A program made the translations under genes and the position numbers. From Nocardia caishijiensis NBRC 108228 (GTDB taxonomy: Bacteria; Actinomycetota; Actinomycetes; Mycobacteriales; Mycobacteriaceae), in assembly GCF_001612825.1 (NCBI RefSeq), contig NZ_BDBE01000006.1:1-64000 (forward strand): 64,000 bases of DNA, in the 5' to 3' direction. A model generated the notes under the pieces. The model did no database searches. It worked only from the letters and a program-made list of their open reading frames with translations, and was not told the origin of the DNA. Each line of letters begins with the position of its first letter. Within the stretch, counting starts at the first letter, position 1. Of this stretch, positions 53,600 to 63,424 are shown piece after piece.

Positions 53600-53760
53600 G
53601 TCAACCTCCACAGCACTTGCTCCTTCGCATCAGTGAGAACGGGATAACACCGCCGAATCGGTTCAGCATTTCCGATTTCCGGCGCGACCGACGAGTTACT
53701 TCGTGGCACCGACAGCACTGCCACCCGGTACGCGCAACCGATCGGCACGAACCAGCGCAT
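53596..53760 (-). CDS. Small protein coupled to DUF397
   Basis: The protein is 54 residues from the ATG at 53760. RWFVPIGCAYRVAVLSVPRS and EIGNAEPIRRCYPVLTDAKE read as a natural protein, with high G+C at codon third positions. The stop overlaps the DUF397 start. A perfect GAGGCG-GAAA-CGCCTC hairpin directly abuts the ATG on the mRNA side. Another frame, 53848-53696 (MRKQILIRKLAEDLLLFLPR), overlaps it; the two may be remnants of one frameshifted gene or a coupled pair. Function unknown. Confidence 0.4.
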   Translation of the reverse strand: MRWFVPIGCAYRVAVLSVPRSNSSVAPEIGNAEPIRRCYPVLTDAKEQVLWRLT

Positions 53761-53776
53761 GAGGCGTTTCCGCCTC
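53761..53776 (-). promoter_or_regulatory. GAAA-tetraloop hairpin abutting a start codon
   Basis: GAGGCG-GAAA-CGCCTC on the minus strand ends one base before the ATG at 53760 and buries a GGAGG that is otherwise the only ribosome site. It could regulate or bypass translation of the small gene. Confidence 0.45.
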
Positions 53777-54031
53777 CGGGGGCTGCCCCCGCGGAAGAAA
53801 CAGTAGCAGGTCTTCCGCAAGTTTGCGGATGAGAATTTGCTTTCTCATATCCGTTTGCCAACCTTGCGAAGATTCACGTTTGCGACGGCATTGCCAGCAC
53901 CCCTTACCCATTCCTCACCACCGCCACACATGCGAAGTTACTTCCATGTGATTTGTTCGTGATACGTCACATTCCCGCGCCCCTCAGCGGCCACCTCAGC
54001 ACCATCCGGGGCGAGTGTGGATCATGGAGGA
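53777..54031. other. gap with a possible small frame and no clear gene
   Basis: The rest of the 432-bp stretch between the DUF397 gene and the DUF309 gene. It holds the start of the overlapping minus-strand frame 53848-53696 (50 residues), which is Leu-rich at the N-terminus, and AT-rich sequence near 53950 with a GTGA-TACG-TCAC dyad. Nothing else recognised. Confidence 0.4.
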
Positions 54032-54517
54032 ATGATCTCCCGTGACCGCGACGCCGCAGGTCGTGCCCGCAATGACCGCCCGCGTGACCGCCTCGGCCGA
54101 CCACTGCCGCCCGGCAGTGCCGGAGTCGCCCGAATTCCCGACGATCTCGAGTTGACCCCCCAGCAAACTCTGGCCTTCGCCCAGCAACTGCTGGACGACG
54201 GATTGGCATTCAACGCGCACGAAGTTTTGGAAGCCGCGTGGAAGAACGGACCGGTAGCCGAGCGGATGCTCTGGCAGGGTCTCGCCCAATATGCCGTCGG
54301 CCTGACCCACATCCAGCGCGGCAACACCAAGGGCGCGACGACGCTGCTGCTGCGCGCGAGGGAGCGGCTCGGCGCCTACCCGGCGAATGCCCAGCAGCAC
54401 GAGGTCGACCGCGACGGCCTGATCGCCTACGCCGGGCAGCTGCTCGACGCCATCGAACGCGGCACCGCGCTGACCGACGAGCGGTTGCGGCCGAGGCTGC
54501 GCCGCACGACCGACTAG
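54032..54517 (+). CDS. DUF309-domain protein
   Basis: The protein is 161 residues. The DUF309 helical core carries LDDGLAFNAHEVLEAAWKNG, then RMLWQGLAQYAVGLTHIQRG. The ATG at 54032 has GGAGG almost touching it, so the true start may be nearby; the start is uncertain by a few codons. The N-terminal 35 residues are Arg/Pro-rich. The stop codon TAG at 54515 is also the beginning of the -10 box of the next gene. Function unknown. Confidence 0.78.
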   Translation: MISRDRDAAGRARNDRPRDRLGRPLPPGSAGVARIPDDLELTPQQTLAFAQQLLDDGLAFNAHEVLEAAWKNGPVAERMLWQGLAQYAVGLTHIQRGNTKGATTLLLRARERLGAYPANAQQHEVDRDGLIAYAGQLLDAIERGTALTDERLRPRLRRTTD

Positions 54518-54520
54518 GAT
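54515..54520 (+). promoter_or_regulatory. -10 box of gluQ, overlapping the upstream stop codon
   Basis: TAGGAT: its TAG is the stop codon of the DUF309 gene. The box ends 7 nt before the GTG at 54528, giving a leaderless gluQ mRNA. Confidence 0.6.
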
Positions 54521-54527
54521 CGGACAG

Positions 54528-55448
54528 GTGTCCAGTTCACCCGGCGCAGGCCGCTACGCCCCCAGCCCCTCGGGCGAGCTCCACCTGGGCAATCTGCGCA
54601 CCGCTCTGCTGGCCTGGCTCTACGCCCGCACCACCGGTCGCGCGTTCCGCATGCGCATCGACGACCTCGACCGCGTCCGCCCGGGGGCGGCGCGACGTCA
54701 GCTCGACGACCTCGCCGCCATCGGGCTCGACTGGGACGGGCCGGTGCTGTGTCAATCCGACCGGCTCGCGATCTACGAGTCGACGATCGCGGACCTCACC
54801 GCCGCCGGGCGCACCTATGAATGCTTCTGCACCCGACGCGAGATCCAGCAGGCCACCGCCGCGCCACACGGACCGATGGGCGCCTACCCCGGCACCTGTC
54901 GCCCCTTGACCGACGCGCAACGCGCCGCCCGCCGGGCCGAAGGCCGTGCGCCCGCAGTGCGATTGCGCGCGGAGGTGACCGAGTACGAGGTCACCGACCT
55001 GCGTCACGGCCGGTATCGCGGCGCGGTCGACGATCTGGTGCTGCGCCGAGGAGACGGCATCCCGGCCTACAACCTCACCGTCGTCGTCGACGATGCCGCC
55101 CAGGGGGTGGACCAGGTGGTACGCGGCGACGACCTGCTGCCGTCCACCCCGCGCCAGGCCTACCTCGCCGACCTGCTCGGGCTGCCACGACCCACCTACG
55201 CCCATGTTCCGTTGGTGCTCAACGCCGAAGGAAAAAGACTCGCCAAACGCGATGGGGCGGTGACCCTTTCCGATCGACTCGCCCTCGGCAACACGCCCGG
55301 CGACGTGGTGGCGGCGATCGCCGATTCACTCGGATACACCGCTCGCACAACGGCGGAGCTCCGCGAGGTTTTCGACCCGGCGCGCATCCCGGGAAAACCA
55401 TGGATACTCGAGCCTATCGGGTTGTTCCAACCAGACCGATGTCCGTAA
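54528..55448 (+). CDS. gluQ: Glutamyl-queuosine tRNA(Asp) synthetase
   Basis: The protein is 306 residues, the length of GluQ-RS (catalytic part only of a class I Glu-RS, without the anticodon-binding domain). [20 protein letters not shown] holds the HIGH-like motif near residue 19. [18 protein letters not shown] is the KMSKS-like region. CFCTRRE and GTCR give the Cys of the zinc site seen in YadB. It charges Glu onto the queuosine base at position 34 of tRNA-Asp, so it needs queuosine in the cell. A queuosine transporter and Tgt are encoded within 4 kb. Confidence 0.93.
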   Translation: MSSSPGAGRYAPSPSGELHLGNLRTALLAWLYARTTGRAFRMRIDDLDRVRPGAARRQLDDLAAIGLDWDGPVLCQSDRLAIYESTIADLTAAGRTYECFCTRREIQQATAAPHGPMGAYPGTCRPLTDAQRAARRAEGRAPAVRLRAEVTEYEVTDLRHGRYRGAVDDLVLRRGDGIPAYNLTVVVDDAAQGVDQVVRGDDLLPSTPRQAYLADLLGLPRPTYAHVPLVLNAEGKRLAKRDGAVTLSDRLALGNTPGDVVAAIADSLGYTARTTAELREVFDPARIPGKPWILEPIGLFQPDRCP

Positions 55449-55491
55449 CGTACGCAACGACCGATCTACTGATCACGACGAGGACGAATTT

Positions 55492-56196
55492 ATGACCAGC
55501 GGTGGTTACGACCCCAACCAGTACCCGCAGGGCGGTCAGCCCGGCGGCTACGGCCAGGACCCCTACGGCCAGCAGCCGGGATACGGACAGCAGCAGCAGC
55601 CCTACGGCCAGCCCCAGCCGGGTTACGGTCAGCCGGTGCCCGGTTACGGGCAGGCCGACCCGTACGGTCAGCAGCAGCCCGCCTACGGTCAGCAGCCGTA
55701 CGGCCAGCCGCAGCCCGGCTACGGTGCCGATCCGTACAACCAGCAGGGTTTCGGTGGCACGCAGGCCGGTGACCTCGGCACGCGTCTCGGCGCGCGCGTG
55801 ATCGACGGCTTCATCATCGGTATTCCGATGGCGATCGTGAACTTCGTCGTCGGCATGGCCCTGATGGACAGCCCGCTCCTCTCGGGCATCATCGTGTGGG
55901 TGCTCATGGGCATCGCCTACGTGGGTTACAACGTCGGCTTCGAGGTGACGCAGGGCACCACCCTCGGCAAGAAGCTGCTGGGTCTGCGGGTCGTCGCCCC
56001 CGGTGGCGCACCGAAGCTCACTCCGGAGGCCTCGTTCAAGCGCAACATCTTCCTTGCGCCCATGGTCATCTACTGCCTCGGCGCTCTGGCCACCACCGGC
56101 CTGGCCATCTACATCGCGGTGACCATCAACAACGACCCGAACAAGCAGGGCTGGCACGACAAGCTCGCTGGCGGAACCCAGGTCGTCAAGGGCTGA
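55492..56196 (+). CDS. RDD-family membrane protein
   Basis: The protein is 234 residues. The first 85 residues are Gly/Gln/Tyr-rich repeats ([20 protein letters not shown]). The RDD core follows: [20 protein letters not shown] carries the Arg and Asp of the family name, then three or so membrane helices ([37 protein letters not shown]) and [17 protein letters not shown]. Proposed RDD roles range from ion transport to assembly; none is assignable here. A 13-bp terminator follows. Confidence 0.87.
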   Translation: MTSGGYDPNQYPQGGQPGGYGQDPYGQQPGYGQQQQPYGQPQPGYGQPVPGYGQADPYGQQQPAYGQQPYGQPQPGYGADPYNQQGFGGTQAGDLGTRLGARVIDGFIIGIPMAIVNFVVGMALMDSPLLSGIIVWVLMGIAYVGYNVGFEVTQGTTLGKKLLGLRVVAPGGAPKLTPEASFKRNIFLAPMVIYCLGALATTGLAIYIAVTINNDPNKQGWHDKLAGGTQVVKG

Positions 56197-56220
56197 TTCA
56201 GCTCCGACCCGCAAAACCCC

Positions 56221-56253
56221 AAGGGGCGCTTCCGGATTCTGGAAGCGCCCCTT
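56221..56253. terminator. bidirectional terminator between RDD and DUF4190-type genes
   Basis: Perfect 13-bp arms (56221-56233, 56241-56253), 7-nt loop, with flanking AAAACCCC and TTGTTC. Confidence 0.85.
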
Positions 56254-56268
56254 GTTCGTCTGCGAGAG

Positions 56269-56850
56269 TCAGTAGGTGGACGAGGAATCCAGTCCACCGA
56301 CCACGCCGAGGACCACCACGAACACGATGTAGAGCAGCCAGAGGACCAGCGAGATGGCGCCGATCCAGATGCCCGCCTGGGCCATGCCCTTGCCCTCACC
56401 TCCGCGTTCCTTGATCTGGTTGATCGCCATCACACCGAGAATGATGCCGACGATCGAACCGAGGCCGCAGCTACACAGGCCGATCAGTGACGACACCAGC
56501 GCACCAATGGCGAGACCGTTCGTGCCCTGCGGCTGCGGGTAGGCACCGTAGGGGTTGTAGGCCCCGGCGGCCGGATACCCGCCGTACTGCGGCTGCTGCG
56601 GGTACTGCGGCGCCGCGGGCTGCTGGTAGTCCGGGTACTGCGGCTGCATCGGCGGCTGCTGCGGGTATTGCGGAGCGGACTGCTGCGGATACTGCGGCGC
56701 GGACTGCTGCGGGTTGGACGGGTAGCTCGAAGGCTGCGACGGCGGGGCGGTCGGGTACTGCGGCACCGAACCCGGCGCGCCGGACTCCGGGGACACGCCG
56801 GAACCGCCGTACTGCTTCCACCACTCGTCGGAATCGCCGGGATTCGTCAT
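56269..56850 (-). CDS. DUF4190-like membrane protein with Tyr/Pro/Gln-rich N-terminus
   Basis: The protein is 193 residues from the ATG at 56850; the TACCCT box 6 nt upstream makes it leaderless. Residues 1 to about 105 are QYPQQ and PQYPQQ repeats. Two membrane helices follow (AIGALVSSLIGLCSCGLGSI, IGAISLVLWLLYIVFVVVLG) around INQIKERGGEGKGMAQAG, the DUF4190 core. Together with the RDD protein and the metallopeptidase, it belongs to the local group of membrane proteins with low-complexity cytosolic arms. Role unknown. Confidence 0.8.
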   Translation of the reverse strand: MTNPGDSDEWWKQYGGSGVSPESGAPGSVPQYPTAPPSQPSSYPSNPQQSAPQYPQQSAPQYPQQPPMQPQYPDYQQPAAPQYPQQPQYGGYPAAGAYNPYGAYPQPQGTNGLAIGALVSSLIGLCSCGLGSIVGIILGVMAINQIKERGGEGKGMAQAGIWIGAISLVLWLLYIVFVVVLGVVGGLDSSSTY

Positions 56851-56856
56851 TGCTAC

Positions 56857-56862
56857 AGGGTA
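56857..56862 (-). promoter_or_regulatory. -10 box of a leaderless DUF4190-type gene
   Basis: TACCCT on the minus strand, 6 nt before the ATG at 56850. Confidence 0.55.
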
Positions 56863-56874
56863 TTGCATATGTCT

Positions 56875-56916
56875 TTGGAGCGCTGGCGCGCTCGAGCGGG
56901 GCCCTTCGGCCCCGCT
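56875..56916. repeat. dispersed repeat module 1 plus hairpin
   Basis: 56875-56896 is the GGAGCGCTGGCGCGCTCGAG module, also at 20391, 20423 and 59188. It is followed by a perfect AGCGGGGCC-CTTC-GGCCCCGCT hairpin (56895-56916). Located between divergent genes. Confidence 0.7.
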
Positions 56917-56965
56917 GGGCAGGGTTCACCCCATCGGGGTGGGCGTCCTTGGGAGGATGTGTCTC

Positions 56966-57739
56966 GTGACTGATGCAAACTCGCTCGACAAACCCGCCGA
57001 ATCTGGGCACCCCGCGCCGGAACACGCGGCATTCGCCCAGGTAGCGCGGGGGTTTTATCCGGTAATCGTCGCCGTGTTCACCGCGACGCTGATCATTTCC
57101 AATATCTGCGCCACCAAGGGCGTCGAGTTCTTCTCCGGCAGTTCGGTCATGCTCGGCCCGCTGCAGGTCCTGCCGATCGCCACCGACGCCGCCTTCTTCC
57201 TGTTCCCGCTGGCCTACATCCTCGGCGACGTCCTCAGCGAGGTCTACGGGTTCCGGGCCACCCGCCACGCGATCTACACCGGTTTCGCGGCGCTACTGCT
57301 CACCGTCGCCTGCTTCTACGTCGCCGTCCGGCTGCCCGCGGCGGGGTTCTACGAGAACCAGGAAGCGTTCCGCACCGTCCTCGGCACCACCCCGCAGCTG
57401 GTGCTCGCCGGGCTCGCCGGATACTTCGTCGGCCAGCTGCTGAACTCGGCGACGCTGGTGTTCATCAAGGAACGCACCAAGGAAAAGCACCTGTGGGCGC
57501 GGTTGATCGGCTCGACCGTGATCGGCGAGTTCGCCGACACCCTCATCTTCTGCTCGATCGCCGCCCCGGCCATCGGCATCGACACCTGGCAGTCGTTCGT
57601 CAACTTCGTGATCGTCGGCTTCGTCTGGAAGACGGTGTGCGAGGTGCTGGTCCTCCCCGTCACCTACCGGGTCATCGCCGTCCTCAAGATGAAGGAACCT
57701 TCCTACGCCCCCGCGAAGGTCGACGCCCTCCACGACTGA
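56966..57739 (+). CDS. yhhQ: Queuosine-precursor transporter (YhhQ family)
   Basis: The protein is 257 residues from a GTG with GGAGG about 9 nt upstream; an ATG at 56957 is too close to it. It has six or so membrane helices. PVIVAVFTATLIISNICATK is the opening signature. DAAFFLFPLAYILGDVLSEV, then YGFRATRHAIYTGF, holds the acidic and Arg residues of the VUT_1/YhhQ family. ERTKEKHLWARLIGSTVIGE and GFVWKTVCEVLVLPVTYRV close it. It imports preQ0, preQ1 or queuine. tgt lies just downstream on the other strand. Confidence 0.93.
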   Translation: MTDANSLDKPAESGHPAPEHAAFAQVARGFYPVIVAVFTATLIISNICATKGVEFFSGSSVMLGPLQVLPIATDAAFFLFPLAYILGDVLSEVYGFRATRHAIYTGFAALLLTVACFYVAVRLPAAGFYENQEAFRTVLGTTPQLVLAGLAGYFVGQLLNSATLVFIKERTKEKHLWARLIGSTVIGEFADTLIFCSIAAPAIGIDTWQSFVNFVIVGFVWKTVCEVLVLPVTYRVIAVLKMKEPSYAPAKVDALHD

Positions 57740-57799
57740 ACGGCGGACCCACCTCTTCGAGCGCGTTCCGCGTAGTGGGTCGAGCTCAGCTGGACAATT

Positions 57800-57859
57800 G
57801 ATCACCACGCTCTGGTGGCGTCAGCCTCCCAGCCGATGCCGCACCAGAGCGTGGTGATC
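57800..57859. terminator. long perfect palindrome between yhhQ and tgt
   Basis: Perfect 18-bp arms (57800-57817, 57842-57859) around a 24-nt loop. A bidirectional terminator is most likely, with no U-tract. Confidence 0.75.
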
Positions 57860-57871
57860 GGACGTCCGGGT

Positions 57872-59203
<1,332 letters not shown>

Positions 59204-59207
<4 letters not shown>

Positions 59208-61111
59208 TTGGACACAGCTGCGAACTGGGCGTTGTAGAGCCGGTAGTAGGCGCCTCGCTCCTCGAGCAGCCGTTCGTGGTTGCCGTGTTCCACGATGCGG
59301 CCCTTCTCCATCACCACGATCAGATCGGCGTCCCGAATGGTCGAAAGCCGATGCGCGATCACGAAACTGGTGCGGTCGCGGCGCAGGGCGGCGGTGGCGT
59401 GCTGGACGAGCAGTTCGGTGCGGGTGTCGACCGAGCTGGTGGCCTCGTCGAGGATCAGGATCGACGGCTTGGCCAGGAACGCGCGCGCGATGGTGATGAG
59501 CTGCTTCTCACCGGCGCTCACCCCACCACCTTCCTCGTCGATCACCGTGTCGTAGCCGTCGGGCAGCGAGTGCACGAACCGGTCGACGTAGGCGGCGCGG
59601 GCCGCGGCGATGATGTCGTTCTCCGAGGCGTTCGGATTGCCGTAGGCGATGTTCTCGCGGATGGTGCCCTGGAACAGCCAGGTGTCCTGCAGCACCATGC
59701 CGATGCGCGAGCGCAGATGGTCGCGCGAGATGGTGGTGATGTCGACGTCGTCGATGGAGATGGTGCCCGCGTCGATCTCGTAGAAGCGCATCAGCAGGTT
59801 CACCAGCGTGGTCTTGCCCGCACCGGTCGGGCCGACGATCGCGATGACGTGCCCCGGGTCGGCCACCAGCGAAAGCCGTTCGATGACTGGGGTTTCCGGG
59901 TCGTAGCCGAAGGACACCGCGTCGAACTCCACCCGGCCTCGGTCGACGGGGCGCGGGTTCTCCACCAGCGGGTCGGGGCTCTGTTCCTCGGCGTCGAGGA
60001 TCTCGAAGATCCGTTCGGCCGAGGCCACGCCGGACTGCAGCAGGTTGGCCATGGCGCCGATCTGGGTGAGCGGCTGGCTGAACTGGCGCGAGTACTGGAT
60101 GAAGGCCTGCACCTCACCGAGCGAGAGGTTGCCGGTGGCCACCCGCAGACCGCCGACCAGCGCGATGAACACGAAGTTCACGTTCCCGAGAAACATGATC
60201 GCGGGCATGATGAGGCCGGAGATGAACTGCGCCTTGAAGCTGGCGTGGTAGAGCTTGTCGTTGCGTTCGTCGAATTCCCGGCCGACCTCGCGGCTGCGGC
60301 CGAACGCGGTGATGATCTCGTGACCGGTGTAGGCCTCCTCCACCGAGGAATTCACCTCACCGGTGTATTTCCACTGGTTCACGAAGTGCGGCTTGGACCG
60401 CTTGGCGATCTGTGCGGTGACGACGATGGCGGCGGGCACCGTGAGCAGGGCGATCAGCGCGAGCAGCGGTGAGATCCAGAACATCATGATCAGGATGCCG
60501 ACCACGGTGAACAGCGAGACCAGCAACTGGCTCATGGTCTGCTGCAGGCTCTGCGACACATTGTCGACGTCGTTGGTGACGCGGCTGAGCACGTCGCCGC
60601 GCGGCGCGGTGTCGAAGTAGCGCAACGGCAGGCGGTGCAGCTTGTTCTCCACGTCGTCGCGCAGCCGTTTGACCGTACGGTTGATGACGAGATTGAGCAG
60701 ATAACCCTGCAACCAGCCGAAGACCGAGGCGAGCAGGTAGAGCGCGAGGACCAGGGTGAGCACCCGGCCGACGGCCCCGAAGTCGATGCCGGTGCCGGGC
60801 ACCACGTTCATGGCCGAGAGCATGTCGGCGCGGGTGTTCTCCCCGCGCTGACGCAGCATCTCGACGGTTTCGTCCTTGCTCAGCCCCGCCGGGAGCTGCT
60901 TGCCGACGAATCCGTCGAACACCAGGTTCGTCGCCTTGCCGAGCAACCACGGGCCGAGCGTGTTGAGCACCACCGAGGTGATGACCAGCGCGACGATGGC
61001 CCCAACGGTGAACTTCTCCGGCGCGAGGCGGCGCAGCAGCCGCTTCAAGGACGGAACGAACGATTTCGCTTTCGTACCCGGACCGCCGGGGACGGGTCCA
61101 CCCGGCCTCAT
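59204..61111 (-). CDS. ABC exporter half-transporter with canonical ATP site
   Basis: The protein is 635 residues from an ATG coupled to the stop of the upstream gene (ATGA) with GGAGGAGG before it. Six membrane helices make a type IV exporter domain (residues about 50-380). The nucleotide-binding domain has Walker A VGPTGAGKTTLVNL, signature VSAGEKQL and Walker B ILILDEATSSVD with the catalytic Glu. It forms a heterodimer with the gene directly upstream, as in BmrCD, TM287/288 or Rv1272c-Rv1273c. The substrate is unknown; lipids or drugs are usual. Confidence 0.92.
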
Positions 61112-62841
61112 CGAGCCTCCTCCACACTGAGCTGGGACTCGACGATCTCGCGGTACTCCGGGCACCGCCGCATCAGTTCGTCATGGGTGCCGAGGCCCGC
61201 CATCGCACCGTCCTCGAGCACGACGATCTGGTCGGCGTCGCGAATGGTCTGGATCCGCTGGGCCACGATGATCACCGAGGCGTCGGCGGTCTCGGGTTTC
61301 AGCGCCGCGCGCAGGCGGGCATCGGTGGCCACGTCGAGCGCGGAGAACGAATCGTCGAACAGGTAGACGCGCGGCTTGCGCACCAGCGCGCGGGCGATGC
61401 ACAGCCGCTGACGCTGACCACCCGACACCGTCGTGCCGCCCTGGGCGACCGGGGTGTCGAGGCCCTGCGGCATCTCGCGGACGAAGTCGGCCGCCTGGGC
61501 CACCTCGAGCGCGTGCCACAGTTCCTCGTCGGTGGCGTCGGGTTTGCCGTAGCGCAGGTTGCTCGCGATGGTTCCGGAGAACAGGTAGGCCTTCTGTGGT
61601 ACCAATCCGATTCCGCCGCGCAGGCTTTCGAGGTCGAGGTGACGCACATCGGTGCCGCCGACGTACACCGCGCCGTCGGTGACATCGATCAGGCGCGGGA
61701 TCAGATTGATCAGCGTGGTCTTGCCCGCACCGGTCGAACCGACCACGGCCGTCGTCGTTCCCGGCGCCACCTGGAAGCGGATGGCTCGCAGCACCGGTTT
61801 CTCCGCGCCGGGGAAGGCGAATTCGGCGAATTGCAGGTCGACGGCCGCCGGGTCGCCCGCGAAGGGTTGTGGCAGGCGTGGCGGGCGCACCGAGGACTCG
61901 GTCTCGAGCACCGCGCCGATCCGGTCGGCCGAGACCGCCGCGCGCGGGGCCATCATCGCCAGGAACGAGGCCATCATCACGGCCATCAGGATCTGCATGA
62001 TGTAGGACAGCATCGCGGTGAGCGAGCCGATCTGCATGGTGCCGTCGTCGACGTGGTGTCCGCCGAACCAGATCACCCCGACGGCGGTGACATTGGAGAT
62101 GAGCATGACGGTCGGGAACATCAGTGCCATCAGCTTGCCCACCCGCAGCGAGGCGTCGGTGAGCGAGGTATTGGCCATCCCGAAGCGCCAGATCTCCTGA
62201 CGTTCCCGCACGAACGCGCGGATCACCCGGATACCGGTGATCTGCTCGCGCAGCACCCGGTTCACCCCGTCGATGCGTTCCTGCATCTGCCGGAAGCCGG
62301 GCACCATCTTCGCCACGATCAGGCCCATGCTCAGCGCGAGCGCGGGCACCGCGATGAGCAACAGCCACGACAGCCCGAGGTCTTCGCGCAGGGCCATGAC
62401 GATGCCGCCGACGCACATGATCGGTGCCATCACCAGAATCGTCACCGACATGACGATGAGCAGCTGCACCTGCTGGATGTCGTTGGTGGAGCGGGTGATG
62501 AGCGAGGGCGCGCCGAACACACCGACCTCGCGCGCGGAGAACGTCTCCACCCGGTGCAGCACCGCGCCGCGCATGTCCCGGCCCGCGCCCATCGCCGCCT
62601 GCGCGCCTAAGTACACCGAGGCCGACGAGGCGATGATCTGCACGCAGCTCACCGCGAGCATCCACAGGCCGGTGGTCCAGATGTAGCCGATATCGCCCCG
62701 GGTGATGCCGTTGTCGATGAGGTCGGCGTTGAGGCTCGGCAGGTAGAGCATCGCGATGACCGAGACCAGCTGGAGCACGAGAACCCCGGCCAGCTGGGCG
62801 CGGTACGGGGCCGAGTAGGTCCGCAGCAGGGTGATCAACAT
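61108..62841 (-). CDS. ABC exporter half-transporter with degenerate ATP site
   Basis: The protein is 577 residues. Six membrane helices span residues about 15-300. The nucleotide-binding domain has Walker A VGSTGAGKTTLINL and signature VSGGQRQR, but Walker B is VYLFDDSFSALD, with Asp instead of the catalytic Glu. This asymmetry is the hallmark of the heterodimeric exporters, with only one hydrolytic site. The TAGCCT box near 62851-62856 lies 9 nt before the ATG. Coupled to the downstream partner gene. Confidence 0.92.
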   Translation of the reverse strand: MLITLLRTYSAPYRAQLAGVLVLQLVSVIAMLYLPSLNADLIDNGITRGDIGYIWTTGLWMLAVSCVQIIASSASVYLGAQAAMGAGRDMRGAVLHRVETFSAREVGVFGAPSLITRSTNDIQQVQLLIVMSVTILVMAPIMCVGGIVMALREDLGLSWLLLIAVPALALSMGLIVAKMVPGFRQMQERIDGVNRVLREQITGIRVIRAFVRERQEIWRFGMANTSLTDASLRVGKLMALMFPTVMLISNVTAVGVIWFGGHHVDDGTMQIGSLTAMLSYIMQILMAVMMASFLAMMAPRAAVSADRIGAVLETESSVRPPRLPQPFAGDPAAVDLQFAEFAFPGAEKPVLRAIRFQVAPGTTTAVVGSTGAGKTTLINLIPRLIDVTDGAVYVGGTDVRHLDLESLRGGIGLVPQKAYLFSGTIASNLRYGKPDATDEELWHALEVAQAADFVREMPQGLDTPVAQGGTTVSGGQRQRLCIARALVRKPRVYLFDDSFSALDVATDARLRAALKPETADASVIIVAQRIQTIRDADQIVVLEDGAMAGLGTHDELMRRCPEYREIVESQLSVEEAR

Positions 62842-62934
62842 GATGGACGCAGGCTACCGCGTGCGAGAAGGCCGTGCCCCGGGTTATCCAGGCGTTTCAG
62901 CAGGCCTGTGGATAAACCTCGGCCTGTGGATGAA

Positions 62935-63411
62935 TCAGGTTCCGGCCGGGGTCCTCGGTTCGCGGCGGGCCCAGGCACCAGGATCCGCGATCAACTCATC
63001 GATGAAACCGGGCAGTCGGTCGGCGGCGATGTCGGCGATCGTCACGTTCTCCAGCACGGCCCGGATGTTCACCCGCAGCGCGATCCAGACCTGTTGCAGC
63101 GGCTCGCCCGCGCCGGGGTAGCGCACGTCCTCGGGGCGCTGCCCGCGCACGGAGGCCAGCGGCGATTCGACGCCGCGGATCACGTCGGCCACCGAGATCT
63201 CCTCGGCAGGTCTGCCGAGGCGGTACCCGCCGTCCGGTCCGCGCCTGCTGCGCACCAGCTCGGCGCGACGCAGCTCGGCGAGCACGGTCTCGAGAACCTT
63301 CGGCGGGATCTGCGCCGCGGCGGCGATGGCCTCGGCCTTCACCACCCCGTCGGCCGCGGCGAGCTCGAGCAACGTTCGCACCGCGTAATCGACCCTTGCG
63401 GTGATATGCAC
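62935..63411 (-). CDS. Rrf2-family transcriptional regulator without cluster cysteines
   Basis: The protein is 158 residues from a GTG with TAGGTT 7 nt upstream (leaderless). The winged helix is ITARVDYAVRTLLELAAADG, then PPKVLETVLAELRRAELVRS and RRGPDGGYRLGRPAEEISVA, which are the Rrf2 signature. It has no cysteines, so it cannot hold the Fe-S cluster of IscR/NsrR. The signal sensed is unknown. It lies 93 bp upstream of the ABC exporter operon on the same strand and could regulate it. Confidence 0.88.
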   Translation of the reverse strand: MHITARVDYAVRTLLELAAADGVVKAEAIAAAAQIPPKVLETVLAELRRAELVRSRRGPDGGYRLGRPAEEISVADVIRGVESPLASVRGQRPEDVRYPGAGEPLQQVWIALRVNIRAVLENVTIADIAADRLPGFIDELIADPGAWARREPRTPAGT

Positions 63412-63418
63412 GGTCTCG

Positions 63419-63424
63419 AACCTA
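63419..63424 (-). promoter_or_regulatory. -10 box of the leaderless Rrf2 gene, overlapping the upstream stop codon
   Basis: TAGGTT on the minus strand: its TAG is the stop codon of the TetR-family gene. Confidence 0.58.

Noticed and set aside
56917..56965. preQ1 riboswitch before yhhQ
   Set aside because: I looked for the preQ1-I or preQ1-II pattern in the 40-60 bases upstream and found only a CACCCC-ATC-GGGGTG stem. No aptamer consensus is present.
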